From Sympetrum striolatum (Eukaryota; Arthropoda; Insecta; Odonata; Libellulidae): DNA of 64,000 nucleotides. The notes below the pieces were generated by a model that worked only from the letters and a program-made list of their open reading frames with translations, was not told the origin of the DNA and made no database searches. The stretch is from NCBI GenBank assembly GCA_947579665.1, contig CANPUZ010000031.1:248001-312000 (forward strand). Direction: 5' to 3'. Below are positions 23,176 through 33,170 of this stretch, piece after piece; position 1 is the stretch's first letter, and every line of letters starts with the position of its first letter. A program made the translations under genes and the position numbers.

Positions 23176-24043
23176 TGTGTGATAGTGGGCGCTCTAACGT
23201 AAAAACTAGAGGTCGTATCAATACCAAACTTCATATATAGTACTGTTTTGTGTGCTGTCAGAATTGATTAGTTTTTGAAGTAAATCGGTTCACCGGAAGT
23301 CGAGCATTATTCAACAAAGCTCATTTCCGGTTTTCAAAATATCTCCCTAAATATGATATATACGTGTATTGTATTTCTTATAAAAGTTTTAGATAATGTA
23401 TTCTTCTATAACTTTTGTATTTAACATAGTTTTGTATCACCGGTTGATTAGGAGATATTCGTGAAATACCGATAAACCGGAAGAAGATGATTATGTACTT
23501 TGTGGGCGCTCTAACATGAAAACCATTAGTTGGATCGACACATTATTTCATATATAGTATTTTGGTTGGTGTTTTTAGAGTTGATTAGTTTTTGGAGTAA
23601 ATCGGTATACCGGAAGTTGAGCTTCATTCTTCAAAGCTCATTTCCGGTTTTCAAAATATCTCCATAAATATGATATTTAGGTATATACTATTATTTATAA
23701 AAGTTTTAGAAAATGTTATATACTATGACATTTGTGTGAAATATATTTTTGTATCACTGATTGTGTAGGAGTTATTTGTGAAATACCGATAAACCGGAAG
23801 TTGCTGATTATGTACGTTGTGATCGCTCTTGGCACTGGGGCGAAGGGCCACTTCATCGTTTTTCATCGAAAATGTCCCGAGAAACATTATTTATAATTTT
23901 TGTGACGTAAAAGATAATACAAAAGAAATTAAGCACTTATCTTCCAAGTTTAGATTGAATATAGAGTTCGAAATTAATGTCGTTGGTTAATATTTACATC
24001 TTATATATGGAGAAAGTCATGTGCTGGCCAAATCAGATTTTTT
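22992..24043 (+). repeat. microsatellite-bearing repeat, copy A (youngest in the nest)
   Basis: Starts ACTTTCTCCATATACGAAG and ends TATATGGAGAAAGT plus a ~35-base tail (CATGTGCTGGCCAAATCAG). The two ends are short inverted repeats. Inside are a (GT)n tract and two tandem units of about 315 bp, each with CCGGAAGT, CATTTCCGGTTTTCAAAATA and GATAAACCGGAAG. It separates two parts of the LINE reverse transcriptase. It has no coding capacity, so it is a non-autonomous family of unknown class. Confidence 0.8.
23121..23181. repeat. (GT)n microsatellite
   Basis: Roughly 28 GT units with a few interruptions, inside copy A. Confidence 0.95.
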
Positions 24044-24774
24044 ATATTGCAGTCAATGTTGCTCTTTTTACTAGCCACCATCATTACTTTTGTTTTATTG
24101 GTATTAATTTTCAATCAAAATTTTGCTCCCACCTCATAAACTTTTTGCATTGCTAACTCTAAATCCTCTTTTGAAGATGTCATGATTACTATATCATCTG
24201 CATACCTTATATTGTTGAAATTCCTTCCTCCTATACATATACCCTTAATCTCTTCTAATGCTTGCCTATAACTTCTTCACTGTAAAGGTAAAATAAAAGT
24301 CTGTTATTTAAACTTATTTCCTTTAGAATATTCATCGGGTGTATAATGATACGATATACACCCCTGTCTTATTCCACATTTTACTTCGAACCATTCTGTC
24401 GGTTCGGAATTTATTCTGAAAGCAGCTTCCTGGTTATTATACATTATTTGAATTATTTTTAGGCAGTTGTATCTATTCCAATTTTATGTAACATTTGTAT
24501 TAAAACTTTCTGGTAAACTTTGTCAAATGCCTTTTCGAAATCTATAAAACCTAAAAAGGTGTTTTTATTATCTTTTAGATTCTTTTCCAAAATTAGCCTT
24601 AACTCCATATAGTATCACGTGTTCCTTCCTTTTCCCTAAAACCATACTGATCATCTGATATTTTGTCTTCAATTTTCTTCTTAATTCTCTTTAGAATTAT
24701 CTTTAGTAATATTTTACACGCATGTGAAACCAAACTAATTGTTCTATATTTTTCACATACTATTGCATTGCATT

Positions 24775-24826
24775 TTTTGACTTCTATGGTGATTTTTTTT
24801 CTCTTACTCCTTTCTTCTTGTGGCAT
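24775..24826 (-). pseudogene. Tigger transposase N-terminus, detached
   Basis: Reads MPQEERSKRKKITIEVK, the basic N-terminus that precedes the IEVKRQII helix-turn-helix at 22374. The LINE separates the two. The reading frame runs by chance into LINE sequence. Confidence 0.75.
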
Positions 24827-25101
24827 TTTCTTTGGGGAAGAATATTTAAACTCTGCACTAAAAATACACTATAATTTGTCCGGATACAACTTTCGCAAGC
24901 GACAGTAAGATGCTAGCTGAACGAGCCCTGAATATAGACTGATAGCCAAGATGCCGGCAGGAACCTCCATGTGGCACCGCGATGTATCCTCGTCACTCGT
25001 TCTGCGAAACATCGCTCGTTAAGCGAGGCACTTTGTTACATTTTGTTTAGCTCGTTATGCGAATCACTCGTTATGCGAGGTGCTCGTTAAGCGAGGTTTG
25101 A

Positions 25102-25104
<3 letters not shown>

Positions 25105-25157
<53 letters not shown>
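25105..25157. repeat. (TA)n microsatellite
   Basis: About 26 TA units directly after the Tigger right end. It probably expanded from the TA target. Confidence 0.95.
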
Positions 25158-25160
<3 letters not shown>

Positions 25161-25923
25161 CTTTGACGCCAAAAACATGATAAATAATGTTTTACGGGAC
25201 ATGATCGATGAAAAACGATGAAATTGGCCTTTCGCCCATAGAGCCCAGAGCGCCCATAAAGTACATAATCAGCAACTTCCGGTTTATCAGTATTTCAAGA
25301 ATAACTCCTACACAATCAGTGATACAAAAATATATTTCAACCAAAAGTTATAGTAAATTACATTTTATAAAACTTTTATAAATAAAAGTATATAGGTATA
25401 AACTTTTATAAATAAAAGTATATACCTAAATATCATATTTATGGAGATATTTTGAAAACCGGAAATGAGCTTTGAAGATTGAAGCTCGACTTCCGGTTTA
25501 CCGATTTACTCCAAAAACTAATCAACTCTAAAAAAACTAACCAAAGTACTATATATGAAATTTGGTGTGGATACAATGAATAGGTTTTAAGTTAGAGCGC
25601 CCACAAAGTACATAACAGCTACTTCCGGTTTATCGGTATTTCACGAATAACTCCTAATCAACCGGTGATACAAAAATATGTTAAATACAAAAGTTATAGT
25701 AAATTTTATTATCTAAAACTTTTATAGGTAATACAATACACGTATATATCATATTTATGGAGATATTTTGAAAACCGGAAATGAGCTTTAATGAATGAAG
25801 CTCGACTTCCGGTCAACCGATTTACTCCAAAAACTAATCAACTCTGACAGCACACACCACAGTACTATATACGAATTTTGGTATTGATACGACCAACAGT
25901 TTTCACGTTAGAGCGCCCACAAA

Positions 25924-25970
25924 CACACACACACATACAGACACACACACACACACACACATACACACAG
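25924..25970. repeat. (CA)n microsatellite
   Basis: Interrupted CA tract, the counterpart of the GT tract in copy A. Confidence 0.9.
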
Positions 25971-26544
25971 ACATCATTCCGAAAATAGTCAAAACGTGTT
26001 CTAGGGACCCCAAAACATGTATTTCCGTTGAAATCTCGAAGTCGAATTTTTTTATGAAAACAATACTTTCTCTATACTTCGTATATGGAGAAAGTAAAAA
26101 ATATTGAAATTCATTAAAAACTATTTGTCAAATATATGATTCCACTTGGTTCAAATCTATGTCGCAGGATGGACCAAGGGAGGGTCATTTTGTGCCTATT
26201 TCTGCTCTCATTACATTGCTTAAAAAAACGTACAAAACGCATCAACATAAAGTTATCTTTAACAACCTATATTTGACAATGTAATGAAGTTATAAGACTG
26301 TATAATACGATTAAGTTCATAAAATATTGAAAAGAAAAGTGGTGGACATTTTTTAGCCCCCCTTGGTCCTTTATGGGTTAACTTCCATAAGTGAATATTG
26401 TGCCTTCCATGTATCCAATGGAAAGTCATAATGTTGTAATATAACAGGAAATGAAATATTTGAGGTCTTTTCCGGAAAAAACTGGTGATCAACTCCTATT
26501 GAGTTCTCATTAGGTTGAAGTTATATTATTAAGATATATTACCT

Positions 26545-26835
26545 TGTAGTAGAAATCGGTTTTTTGTAGTGCGTTACTGGCGGCGAGGCGTTCATACGTT
26601 ATCACACAACTTCGATTTAAGTATTCTCCAGTAGGAAAGCAGTACGTACCATAACTATGATTTGTTTGTACCTGGCCGTGTATTTTCTGCAGATACTGAC
26701 TGTTTACAGTTAATTATTTTCATTAGAAATAACGTCTCATCTCGCTGAAAGCAAACTACGCACGGTGGGATTTCAAACGCCGCCATTAAACTGACCCCAG
26801 TCACGTGACACTCGGGATGCTTATGTTTGTCATGC
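26545..26835 (-). repeat. right arm of the ~295-bp inverted repeat around the nest
   Basis: Reverse complement of 19611-19905 with scattered differences. The 121-codon minus frame at 26655-27020 overlaps it, has no domain and is not considered a gene. Confidence 0.8.
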
Positions 26836-26839
26836 CGGA

Positions 26840-28008
26840 GTGACGTCATGCGCCGTCTATCTATACACTGTCGTTGGTCTGCATCTACCGCGATTAGACG
26901 TATGATGTACGAGACATGACTTACAGCAATTACAACGATTACAACCGAGATAGGGGAAACTTGAGACGTAGCAAGAAAGAAGGGAAAGTATAGCAAGATG
27001 TGAATAGAGACGCAAACCATTATTATTCTAAATAATATATTTTTTCTATGAATCCTGTGCCCTGTCTTATTTATCTCAGTAATCCCTTATTTTTGAAGCA
27101 TTTAATGGCCACATTTTTGTTTGGTTACCAACGTTACCATCTCGTTGTTGACTTAGCTGTAATTTTCACTAAAATAATCATTTTTAGATAGCGATCTTTT
27201 ATGTAGGCCTTCGAAAGTTCTACCTTCGGTATACTGAATCCAAGCGCCTGTTTTTAAGTTAAGCTACGTTTCTTAGATTCTTTCTGAGTTTCCCTGTTTT
27301 GTAATCCGTCGGGAGCGGGAGGGTCGGAAGTTTGAGATTCAGCCATGATTCAGCGGCTTCAGCCGTAGCCATAGTAATATCTATAAGGAGTATATGCTGT
27401 AAGAAATATAATTTATACTCTTAACAAACAACTTTCATGAAAATAAGGACGAAATAGAATTGGCTCAGTGGTGCTTTAATTATCTCTGGAAATAATGCAC
27501 TGTTGTAAAATAATCAAGCCAGATGCAACTGTGCATATTCAAATTTATAGAGCACCAGTCTTGCCCAAAAGTGAGCTAAAAAGATTGTCATTCCTCAAGT
27601 TTTATAAATGTTAACAAGGTTAAATAATTGCTCAAAAATTGACTTACTTCAGGTTAAGAAAGGAAGAAGAAAACATTTTTGGAAATAGATTCACGAATAA
27701 ACAAGTTACAGGGGTAGCTTTATTTTATGCAAAGCAATATTTTTGAAAAATCTAAATCACCATAGTTATGATATCCCATACATCAGTATTTTATTATATC
27801 GATACGAAGTGTGCCAGTAGTATTTTCTGTGAAGCTTTATATTCCCTTAATCAATCATTCACACTTGGCCAGAAGGCATATACCCTGGCTGACATGTGGT
27901 CAGCAGGTCAACTCCCATTCTGCTGAATTTGACTTTTAGTGACTACTTAGACCTGCAACCTATTCACTTTAGATTGCTTCCCAATTTATTTATGATGCTA
28001 GGTATCAT
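26840..28008. other. no gene seen
   Basis: AT-rich flank of the nest. No frame or repeat recognised. Confidence 0.45.
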
Positions 28009-28080
28009 CGCCCAGAAAATCGAACCCAGGGATTGCTTTCACGAATAGCAAAAACGCCACCTGATTAACCGTGGTATACA
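28009..28080 (-). mobile_element. tRNA-derived SINE head
   Basis: The minus strand carries CCACGGTTAATCAGGTGGCG (box A region), then CGTGAAAGCAATCCCTGGG and box B GGGTTCGATTTTC. Layout and wording match the SINE at 46844-46963 (GGTGAAAGCGGTCCCGGG, GGGTTCGAATCC), so they are likely the same family. Confidence 0.55.
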
Positions 28081-28183
28081 AAATAATTATAATGATAGGT
28101 GGTGGTAATTATGATCAAAGTATATATGAATGTAATAAATACGGCAATTTTAAAATTTCCACACTAAATTTATGAGGCATCAC

Positions 28184-28213
28184 TGGTTTCACTTCTGTGG
28201 AAGCATCTTCAGG
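28184..28213 (-). ncRNA. hammerhead-ribozyme-like motif, PLE type
   Basis: The minus strand reads CTGAAGA, T-GCTTC-CACA-GAAGT (five-pair stem II), then GAAAC-CA-GTG. CUGANGA and GAAA are intact, and GAAACCAGT is shared with the motif at 1607-1635. The base after U16.1 is G, which hammerheads do not cleave, so this copy may be inactive. The G-rich plus-strand sequence that follows (GGAAGGAGGG, GGGTGGAAG) recalls the PLE tails near 500 and 1700. Confidence 0.5.
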
Positions 28214-28329
28214 GAAGGAATCATTCCATACTATTTATATGTGAAAGATGAGTTGTCAAAAGGAAGGAGGGTATGAAAGGGTGGAAGTAGGGGAAAGAAT
28301 TTACTAGGAAGGGCTATAAGAGTTGAAGG

Positions 28330-28400
28330 AATTTGGTGGTGGTGGTTAATATGCTAGCTTCCCACACAGAGGGCCAGGGTGGGTTCGACTAGTGGCACTT
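28330..28400 (+). mobile_element. tRNA-derived SINE head
   Basis: GGTGGTTAATATGCTAGC (box A region) and GTGGGTTCGACTAG (box B) are spaced as in a tRNA. A T-rich tail follows. No target duplication was found. Confidence 0.5.
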
Positions 28401-28419
28401 TTTTATTTTTATTCTCACA

Positions 28420-28778
28420 CCTTGCCTTTTATTTTTCACATCGGCATTTGCAATGACTCACTGACGAGCTAAAATTTGTTTTTCGATTTATGAATTTCAA
28501 TCGGAGGTGAACCAAGAGGATAGGGAAGACAAGGAAAAGGAATAGGTTAGCTTTGCAATTGCTCACGCTCTTATATTTTCCACAGTTATTTAAAACTATG
28601 CCGTGGGATGGTTTCCCTCGTCCTCGTTGGTTCCTTGAGGTCGGACGCTTAGTTACTTCTATTCATTGTTTTTTATGGAACAAAAATTATTCAACAGTGT
28701 ATTGGAGGAAGCCCAAATTACCATTTTCAATAGCTTCTCTGAAGGATGCTCACCTCCACAGCACCCATTTATGAAATA
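28420..28778. other. no gene seen
   Basis: Short overlapping frames on both strands without a domain. Confidence 0.4.
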
Positions 28779-29690
28779 TACATGTCTATGTCTATGTCTA
28801 TGTAAGAACCCTGCAAGCTGCCTTTCGGCGTGTGGCAGGGGGTGCAAGCACCTTGACTCTATTTTCCTAAACGGTTGCTTTCGCGTATACTTCGCGGAAA
28901 AAATGAATTTTTGAAACGATTCGTTTTAACATCTATTTCCCTAATCTTTCGGGCAGTATCAGCACGGCCCATATAACAGGGGGGTCGCATTATATCGGTT
29001 ACATCATCTGAAAACGTAATTTCTCTGAACTTATTTAATAAATTTATCCTTTGAATTTTTCTTCTATCTTCTAATGATTCCCATCCCGCGTCCTGTAACA
29101 TCTGAATGACACTCGCTGTTTTATCGTAGCAATTCTTTAAGAATCGCCTTTCGTTGTACTTTTTCTAAATCCCGAATATGACATTTCTCGGCGGGGTCCC
29201 ATACACTACATGCATACTCAAGGTGAGACCTAACTAATGCTAAGTAACATCGCTCGCGAACCTTTTCTTCGCTCCTACCGACAATTCTTTTAACGAAGCC
29301 GAGTTTCTTAAGTGCTTTTCCACATATATTTCGGATGTGGGCACTCCATGATAGATTATTCGTGAGAGTTACTCCAAGATACTTTACCGATTCTACTGAC
29401 ATTAGGTTTACCCCTCGGAGACTATAAGAATAATCATTTATTATAGATTTACTTTCGAAGAAGTTAACTACCGAACACTTTTCTACATTAAGCTCTAATT
29501 GCCAATCATCGCACCAATTCATAATTCTATCTAAGTCGTTCGAAAGGGTTAATCTATCCTCTGAACAAACTATTTCCCTGTAAATGACTGTGTCGTCTGC
29601 GAATATCCTAACATTGATTTCAATGTGATTGCTGAGGTCGTTGATGTATACTAAAAATAACAACGGTCCAATTACACTGTCCGGAGATTT
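28779..29690 (-). mobile_element. CR1/L2-like LINE, 5'-truncated, with (CTATGT)n tail
   Basis: Minus frame 29121-29663 and its upstream extension start at SVIGPLLFLVYINDL, within the reverse transcriptase. They hold the active site FADDTVIY, then WQLELNVEKCSVVNF, KYLGVTLTNNLSW and YACSVWDPAEKC. After one frameshift near 29150, frame 28859-29101 gives the C-terminal domain ending FKNSFFPRSIRESN. A GC-rich 3' UTR (GTGTGGCAGGGGGTGCAAG) and three to four CTATGT units follow at 28779-28803. The same 3' end recurs at 47690-47945. The element is dead because of the truncation and frameshift. Confidence 0.85.
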
Positions 29691-29714
29691 TGTGTTATTC
29701 TGAAAGCGCTTTCA

Positions 29715-30155
29715 AGTGGCTACTCAATAAATTATTTGGAATTTGAAAATTATTGCAATATCACCGCAAGACTTTATGTATGGCTTTATAGTTGGTATTA
29801 TATGCCACCAACCGTCCATAAGATTTTGGTTCATGGAGCATCTGTAGCAAAAGATGCTATAATTCCAATCGGTCAGCTTTCGGAAGAGTCTTTGGAGGCG
29901 AAGAATAAAGACGTTCGTCGATTTAGGGAGAAACAATCCAGAAAACATTCCAGAATGGCAGCTAATGATGACTTATTCCGAAGGCTTCTGTTACCATCCG
30001 GCCCCATCATTTCCAGTGTACATGAACTTCCCAAAAAGAAAAGGTGAGAATAAGTTGGAGATTTACGTAGTCTTTTAATTCTGGATGATGCAAATAATGA
30101 CTCCGAAGATGAGGAAGGTACCGAGTCGGAAGATGACTCTGACATGTCCATTTAA
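29715..30155 (+). pseudogene. C-terminal fragment of a Transib (RAG1-like) transposase
   Basis: The frame 29736-30047 reads YMPPTVHKILVHGASV, then IIPIGQLSEESLEAKNKD, then VRRFREKQSRKHSR and DDLFRRLLLPS. This aligns in pattern with the end of the RAG1 core (HKTLAH, a Glu-bearing loop, NK-RFR-AR), which includes the third catalytic acid. Transib transposases are the known relatives of RAG1. The Glu pair in LSEES is the likely catalytic position. After a frameshift the tail is acidic (DDANNDSEDEEGTESED), ending about 30155. The rest of the protein is missing, and the neighbouring LINE abuts its left side. No CAC-type inverted ends were found. Confidence 0.6.
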
Positions 30156-30159
30156 TTTC

Positions 30160-31020
30160 TGTAAGTGGATAAGATTCACTTCTCTGATTTTTCTGTACAA
30201 ATGTTTCTATGTTTCAATTCATTTTTTTGGACAGAAAATTGGCCGTACTCATTGGAGCAATTTTCTTAGTTTATCGGTTATTTTACTACTCCTTGAGTGA
30301 AAATATCCGTATCTGGCGAAGATATGGTAAAGCATTCTCCAATATTTAACTTAGGTTAACAATACACAAATGAGAATTTTTTAGTCAAGTCTACAGAGTT
30401 AATTGTTCAAGGCTCAATTTTTCTTATTTTTTATGGTTTTCATCCTTGCAAAATGTAAAAAATTGTTATTTATCGATTTTTATGAGTCGCATATAGTATT
30501 TATATGAGTAAATGAAGTATTTTAATAACATAAATGAATTATACTTCACACACCTTTCAAGAATCGAGGAAAATGATTTTACTATTTCCACCATTTTGTT
30601 TTAGAAGACCTCTGATTAGTTTACTTAAAAAAAACATTATATTCGGATTTGAGAGGTAAAAATCTATATCTGTTGAAAAATTCGTGTTTCTATCTTTCAT
30701 AGTAACGGAGATATGAATTTTGGCCAGCTTTTTTCGATTTCCGACCACCGTCGGTCAGCCAAGCATATCCCCTCTGTTGAAATCCCCCATCTATGCGAAG
30801 GTCTTAGATATTCACAACATTGCCCATCATCTTTTCGTCGGCCTTCTCCAAATCCTTACCAGTGACTTCATCTCCGCCGCTTCCCTTTTGGACCCTAACA
30901 TCACGTAGCACTTGGAGATATTCCCTTACTCGACTATTTTTCGGCCCCATTTCCTACCATCCTCATTGCCTAATCTCTGCTGCCCCCTCTGTCCCCTCTT
31001 TATCCTCATGCTGACCAAGC
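30160..31020. other. no gene seen
   Basis: AT-rich to 30720, then a C/T-rich stretch without a domain. Confidence 0.4.
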
Positions 31021-31024
31021 CTTC

Positions 31025-31275
31025 CTAGATTAGTATAAAAAGAGTTCCTCCGTGGAGGTGAGTGTTCTCAACCCAACCTAACCACAGAAGAGCGCAGCCG
31101 AAAGGCGAGTTCCCCCATCCAATCCTCGGTGGGCGCGCTGCTCCTGTGCCGCCGATTCTTTCTAATTCTTCCCTCATCTCTCTTAAGTGTTGGGCGAGAG
31201 CAGTCGTCTTGCACCCCGTAATACCCCCGCAAACTTGGCTGGTCGCGACCGACAAGCAAGTGTTACTTTAATGCC
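31025..31275. other. GC-rich pocket, unassigned
   Basis: A block clearly richer in G and C than its surroundings, with frames open on both strands but no recognised domain. TATAAAAAG lies at its left edge. It may be a retroelement UTR. No claim is made. Confidence 0.3.
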
Positions 31276-33133
31276 GTGTTGCAAATGAACGCTTTTTAAT
31301 AGAACTGAGACTTCTTGTGCCAACCTGTACCTTATTATCCGTAGTCGCATCACGACATCCTTTTCCTTGCATCATACCTTAACTATGAGCAATCCATTCT
31401 TCATTCTCACTGCTTTCTTTCTCTTCGGTTTTTTTTGCTGAAAATGTCTTGAACTTCGGATACTTATGTACCCCTAGTTTTTTCTATCACACTAATGGAT
31501 GTTACGATTCTGCATAGACCAAGGGACACAGCCAGGATTAGTCAATGGGAAGGGTTACAAAACCGTAGAAAGAACGAAAAAATGCCAATCTTTGAGGGAC
31601 CTGTCTATTCTATTCTACAAGATATGTGAATTTCTTCAAAAATAAAGTAAATATATAGAAAATGAGGAGATTGTGCAGAAAAATTATTAATACTAGTGAT
31701 CGCCCAGTGGTCGAAAGACGACCGAGATTCATTAAAATTTAAGTTTAATGCGCTATTAAGGTTCTTTTGTCAATGATTATTCCTCTATAATAATTTTTTA
31801 TATTATTTTTGAAGTTTTTCTATTATGTTAGGTGCAAGCACGTACAAATAGGTCTATTAAGGTAAGTTTGAGACAGAAAAGTCTCTTCTTCCATCTAACC
31901 TTTCCTCCATGATATTTTATACATAAAATATTGTATGTAAGTGAATAGAAATAGAGAGGAATACTTTAGAAGGAGTGGATTTAAAATAAACCTGAGGTGA
32001 TATCTTAAGAAAAAAACGATCCACAGCAGGAAAACACCCACAAAGAAGGGGGGTGTGAAGAAGCAACTGAAACCACAAGATGTAGTACAAACTAAAAGAT
32101 GTAAAAAAAGCTGTTAGTAACATGGAAAGTACAAAAGCAGTATTATAACTAAAATACAAAATGATAGTAATATAAAATCAGAAACAGGTAAAATCTCAAT
32201 AGTAAACAATGAGAAAATAATAAATATAGAAAACATAAGATATTAGGGTGTGTTGTTTGCCTTAATTCCCTTCGATAACTACGAAATTTAAAATTTAATG
32301 TTACGAGTAAAGTATAAAAATTCCAAAAAAGAACACAATGGAATTTTTATTTATTTTTTGATATAATTAATTGCCAATTTTAATTTTCCCATGTTATTAT
32401 TGAATCGATTGAACGCTAATAAAATGATACTTGTTATTCACGGAGGTATAAGATATATTTTTGTTACGGTACTTATAATTTTATTTTCTGTAGACTAATT
32501 CTCGAGTAATTTGAAATATACGAAGGATAGGGAAAATGAGCTTTAGCTTTGCTAAACCATACTTAAAAAGCGATAACGCATATTTGACATTTCCTTGAGA
32601 TTTTTTATTGTCATAATAATCAGGTTTCGTCAAGGTTGCACAGTTATTTTGAATTGTTCGAATTATACAAAATATAAATAAAAATTAATTTTAAAATAAG
32701 TGCCTCGTATTTTTTATATGTTTTTCAATAGAACAAAAATTCCAGCGGCTAAAAAAATGAATATTGCCCTTGAACTTAAGATATTTTGAAAGTAAATTTA
32801 ATGATTCAGAACTTTTGTGTAAACAATGTTTTTCTAAAACTCTTTCAGCATTTGCATATATATCATTGTATTGTTTTCAGAATTTGTATTAAGTAATTTG
32901 CGAATATATAATATTATATTCGGAAATATAAAATCTCGCACCATCAATGATCGCTTTCTATTTACTGCGACGCACAATTTACCACATGGAAAAACTGGCT
33001 GCCATAATAAGATTCAAATCAATGGTTTGATGTGAAATGATCAATTTCATGTATTTGTAGTACATAATTTATATAAGCTAAAATGATTCCCCCGTCGAAA
33101 ATGAGGGAGTTAAAACTTAAAATATGTTGTAGC
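31276..33133. other. AT-rich, no gene seen
   Basis: No supported feature. Confidence 0.5.
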
Positions 33134-33170
33134 CAGTGGCGCAGCCAGGATTTGCCAAAGGGGGGTTCCG
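33134..33170 (+). mobile_element. DNA-transposon-like terminus
   Basis: CAGTGGCGCAGCCAGGA followed by a G run (AAGGGGGGTTCC). This is a common arthropod transposon-end pattern. It mirrors the terminus at 35781-35830, but no matching target duplication flanks the pair. Confidence 0.5.

Larger units (their letters stand above)
22375..24774 (-). mobile_element. RTE-like LINE, 5'-truncated, inserted in the Tigger transposase
   Basis: From right to left the minus strand encodes reverse-transcriptase pieces: CEKYRTISLVSHACK, DDQYGFREKEGTRDTI, NNIRYADDIVIM (the YADD active site), QVQQFRYLGSLMS, then the C-terminal CETWTILKSMEKRIKAL and RKRGKPRMEWLDNLKNW. Frameshifts break it. The 3' end is a short (ATG)n run, as RTE elements often have. 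The flanks TTTTACTTCTAT (22363-22374) and TTTTGACTTCTAT (24775-24787) look like its target duplication, and fall inside the same Tigger codons (IEVK). Copy A of the microsatellite-bearing repeat later inserted into it. Confidence 0.85.
20576..25104 (-). mobile_element. full-length Tigger (Tc1/mariner, pogo group) element with nested insertions
   Basis: The terminal inverted repeats CAGTGGAACCTCGCTTAACG at 20576 and (inverted) CAGTCAAACCTCGCTTAACG ending at 25104 are classic Tigger ends. They are flanked by TA on both sides (20574-20575, 25105-25106). Subterminal CTCGTTAAGCGA and CTCGTTATGCGA motifs repeat at both ends. The transposase frame is on the minus strand and is interrupted by an RTE-like LINE. 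Without inserts the element would be about 2.1 kb. It inserted into a copy of the microsatellite-bearing repeat. Confidence 0.93.
25105..26100 (-). repeat. microsatellite-bearing repeat, copy B right part
   Basis: Continues from 20575 after the Tigger insertion. It contains a (TA)n tract, two tandem ~315-bp units in reverse orientation to copy A, a (CA)n tract at 25924-25970 and the terminal CGTATATGGAGAAAGT. Copy A explains nearly all its sequence when read in reverse. Confidence 0.8.
20107..26383. mobile_element. candidate piggyBac-like element split by later insertions
   Basis: The left end reads TTAACCTTTAAAGGTCCAA. The right end, read inverted, is TTAACCCATAAAGGACCAA. Both start with TTAA, the piggyBac target. 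Just inside, GGACCAAGGG and TGTCCAC motifs recur in inverse order on the two sides as subterminal repeats. No transposase is visible. The interior is filled by the younger insertions listed below. The boundaries are moderately uncertain. Confidence 0.4.

Noticed and set aside
22893..23240. Frames of 115 and 101 codons over the GT tract
   Set aside because: Products of the microsatellite (alternating Cys-Val or His-Thr) joined to LINE sequence.
26655..27020. 121-codon minus-strand frame
   Set aside because: Overlaps the inverted-repeat arm and flank, has no domain, and its counterpart in the other arm is not open.
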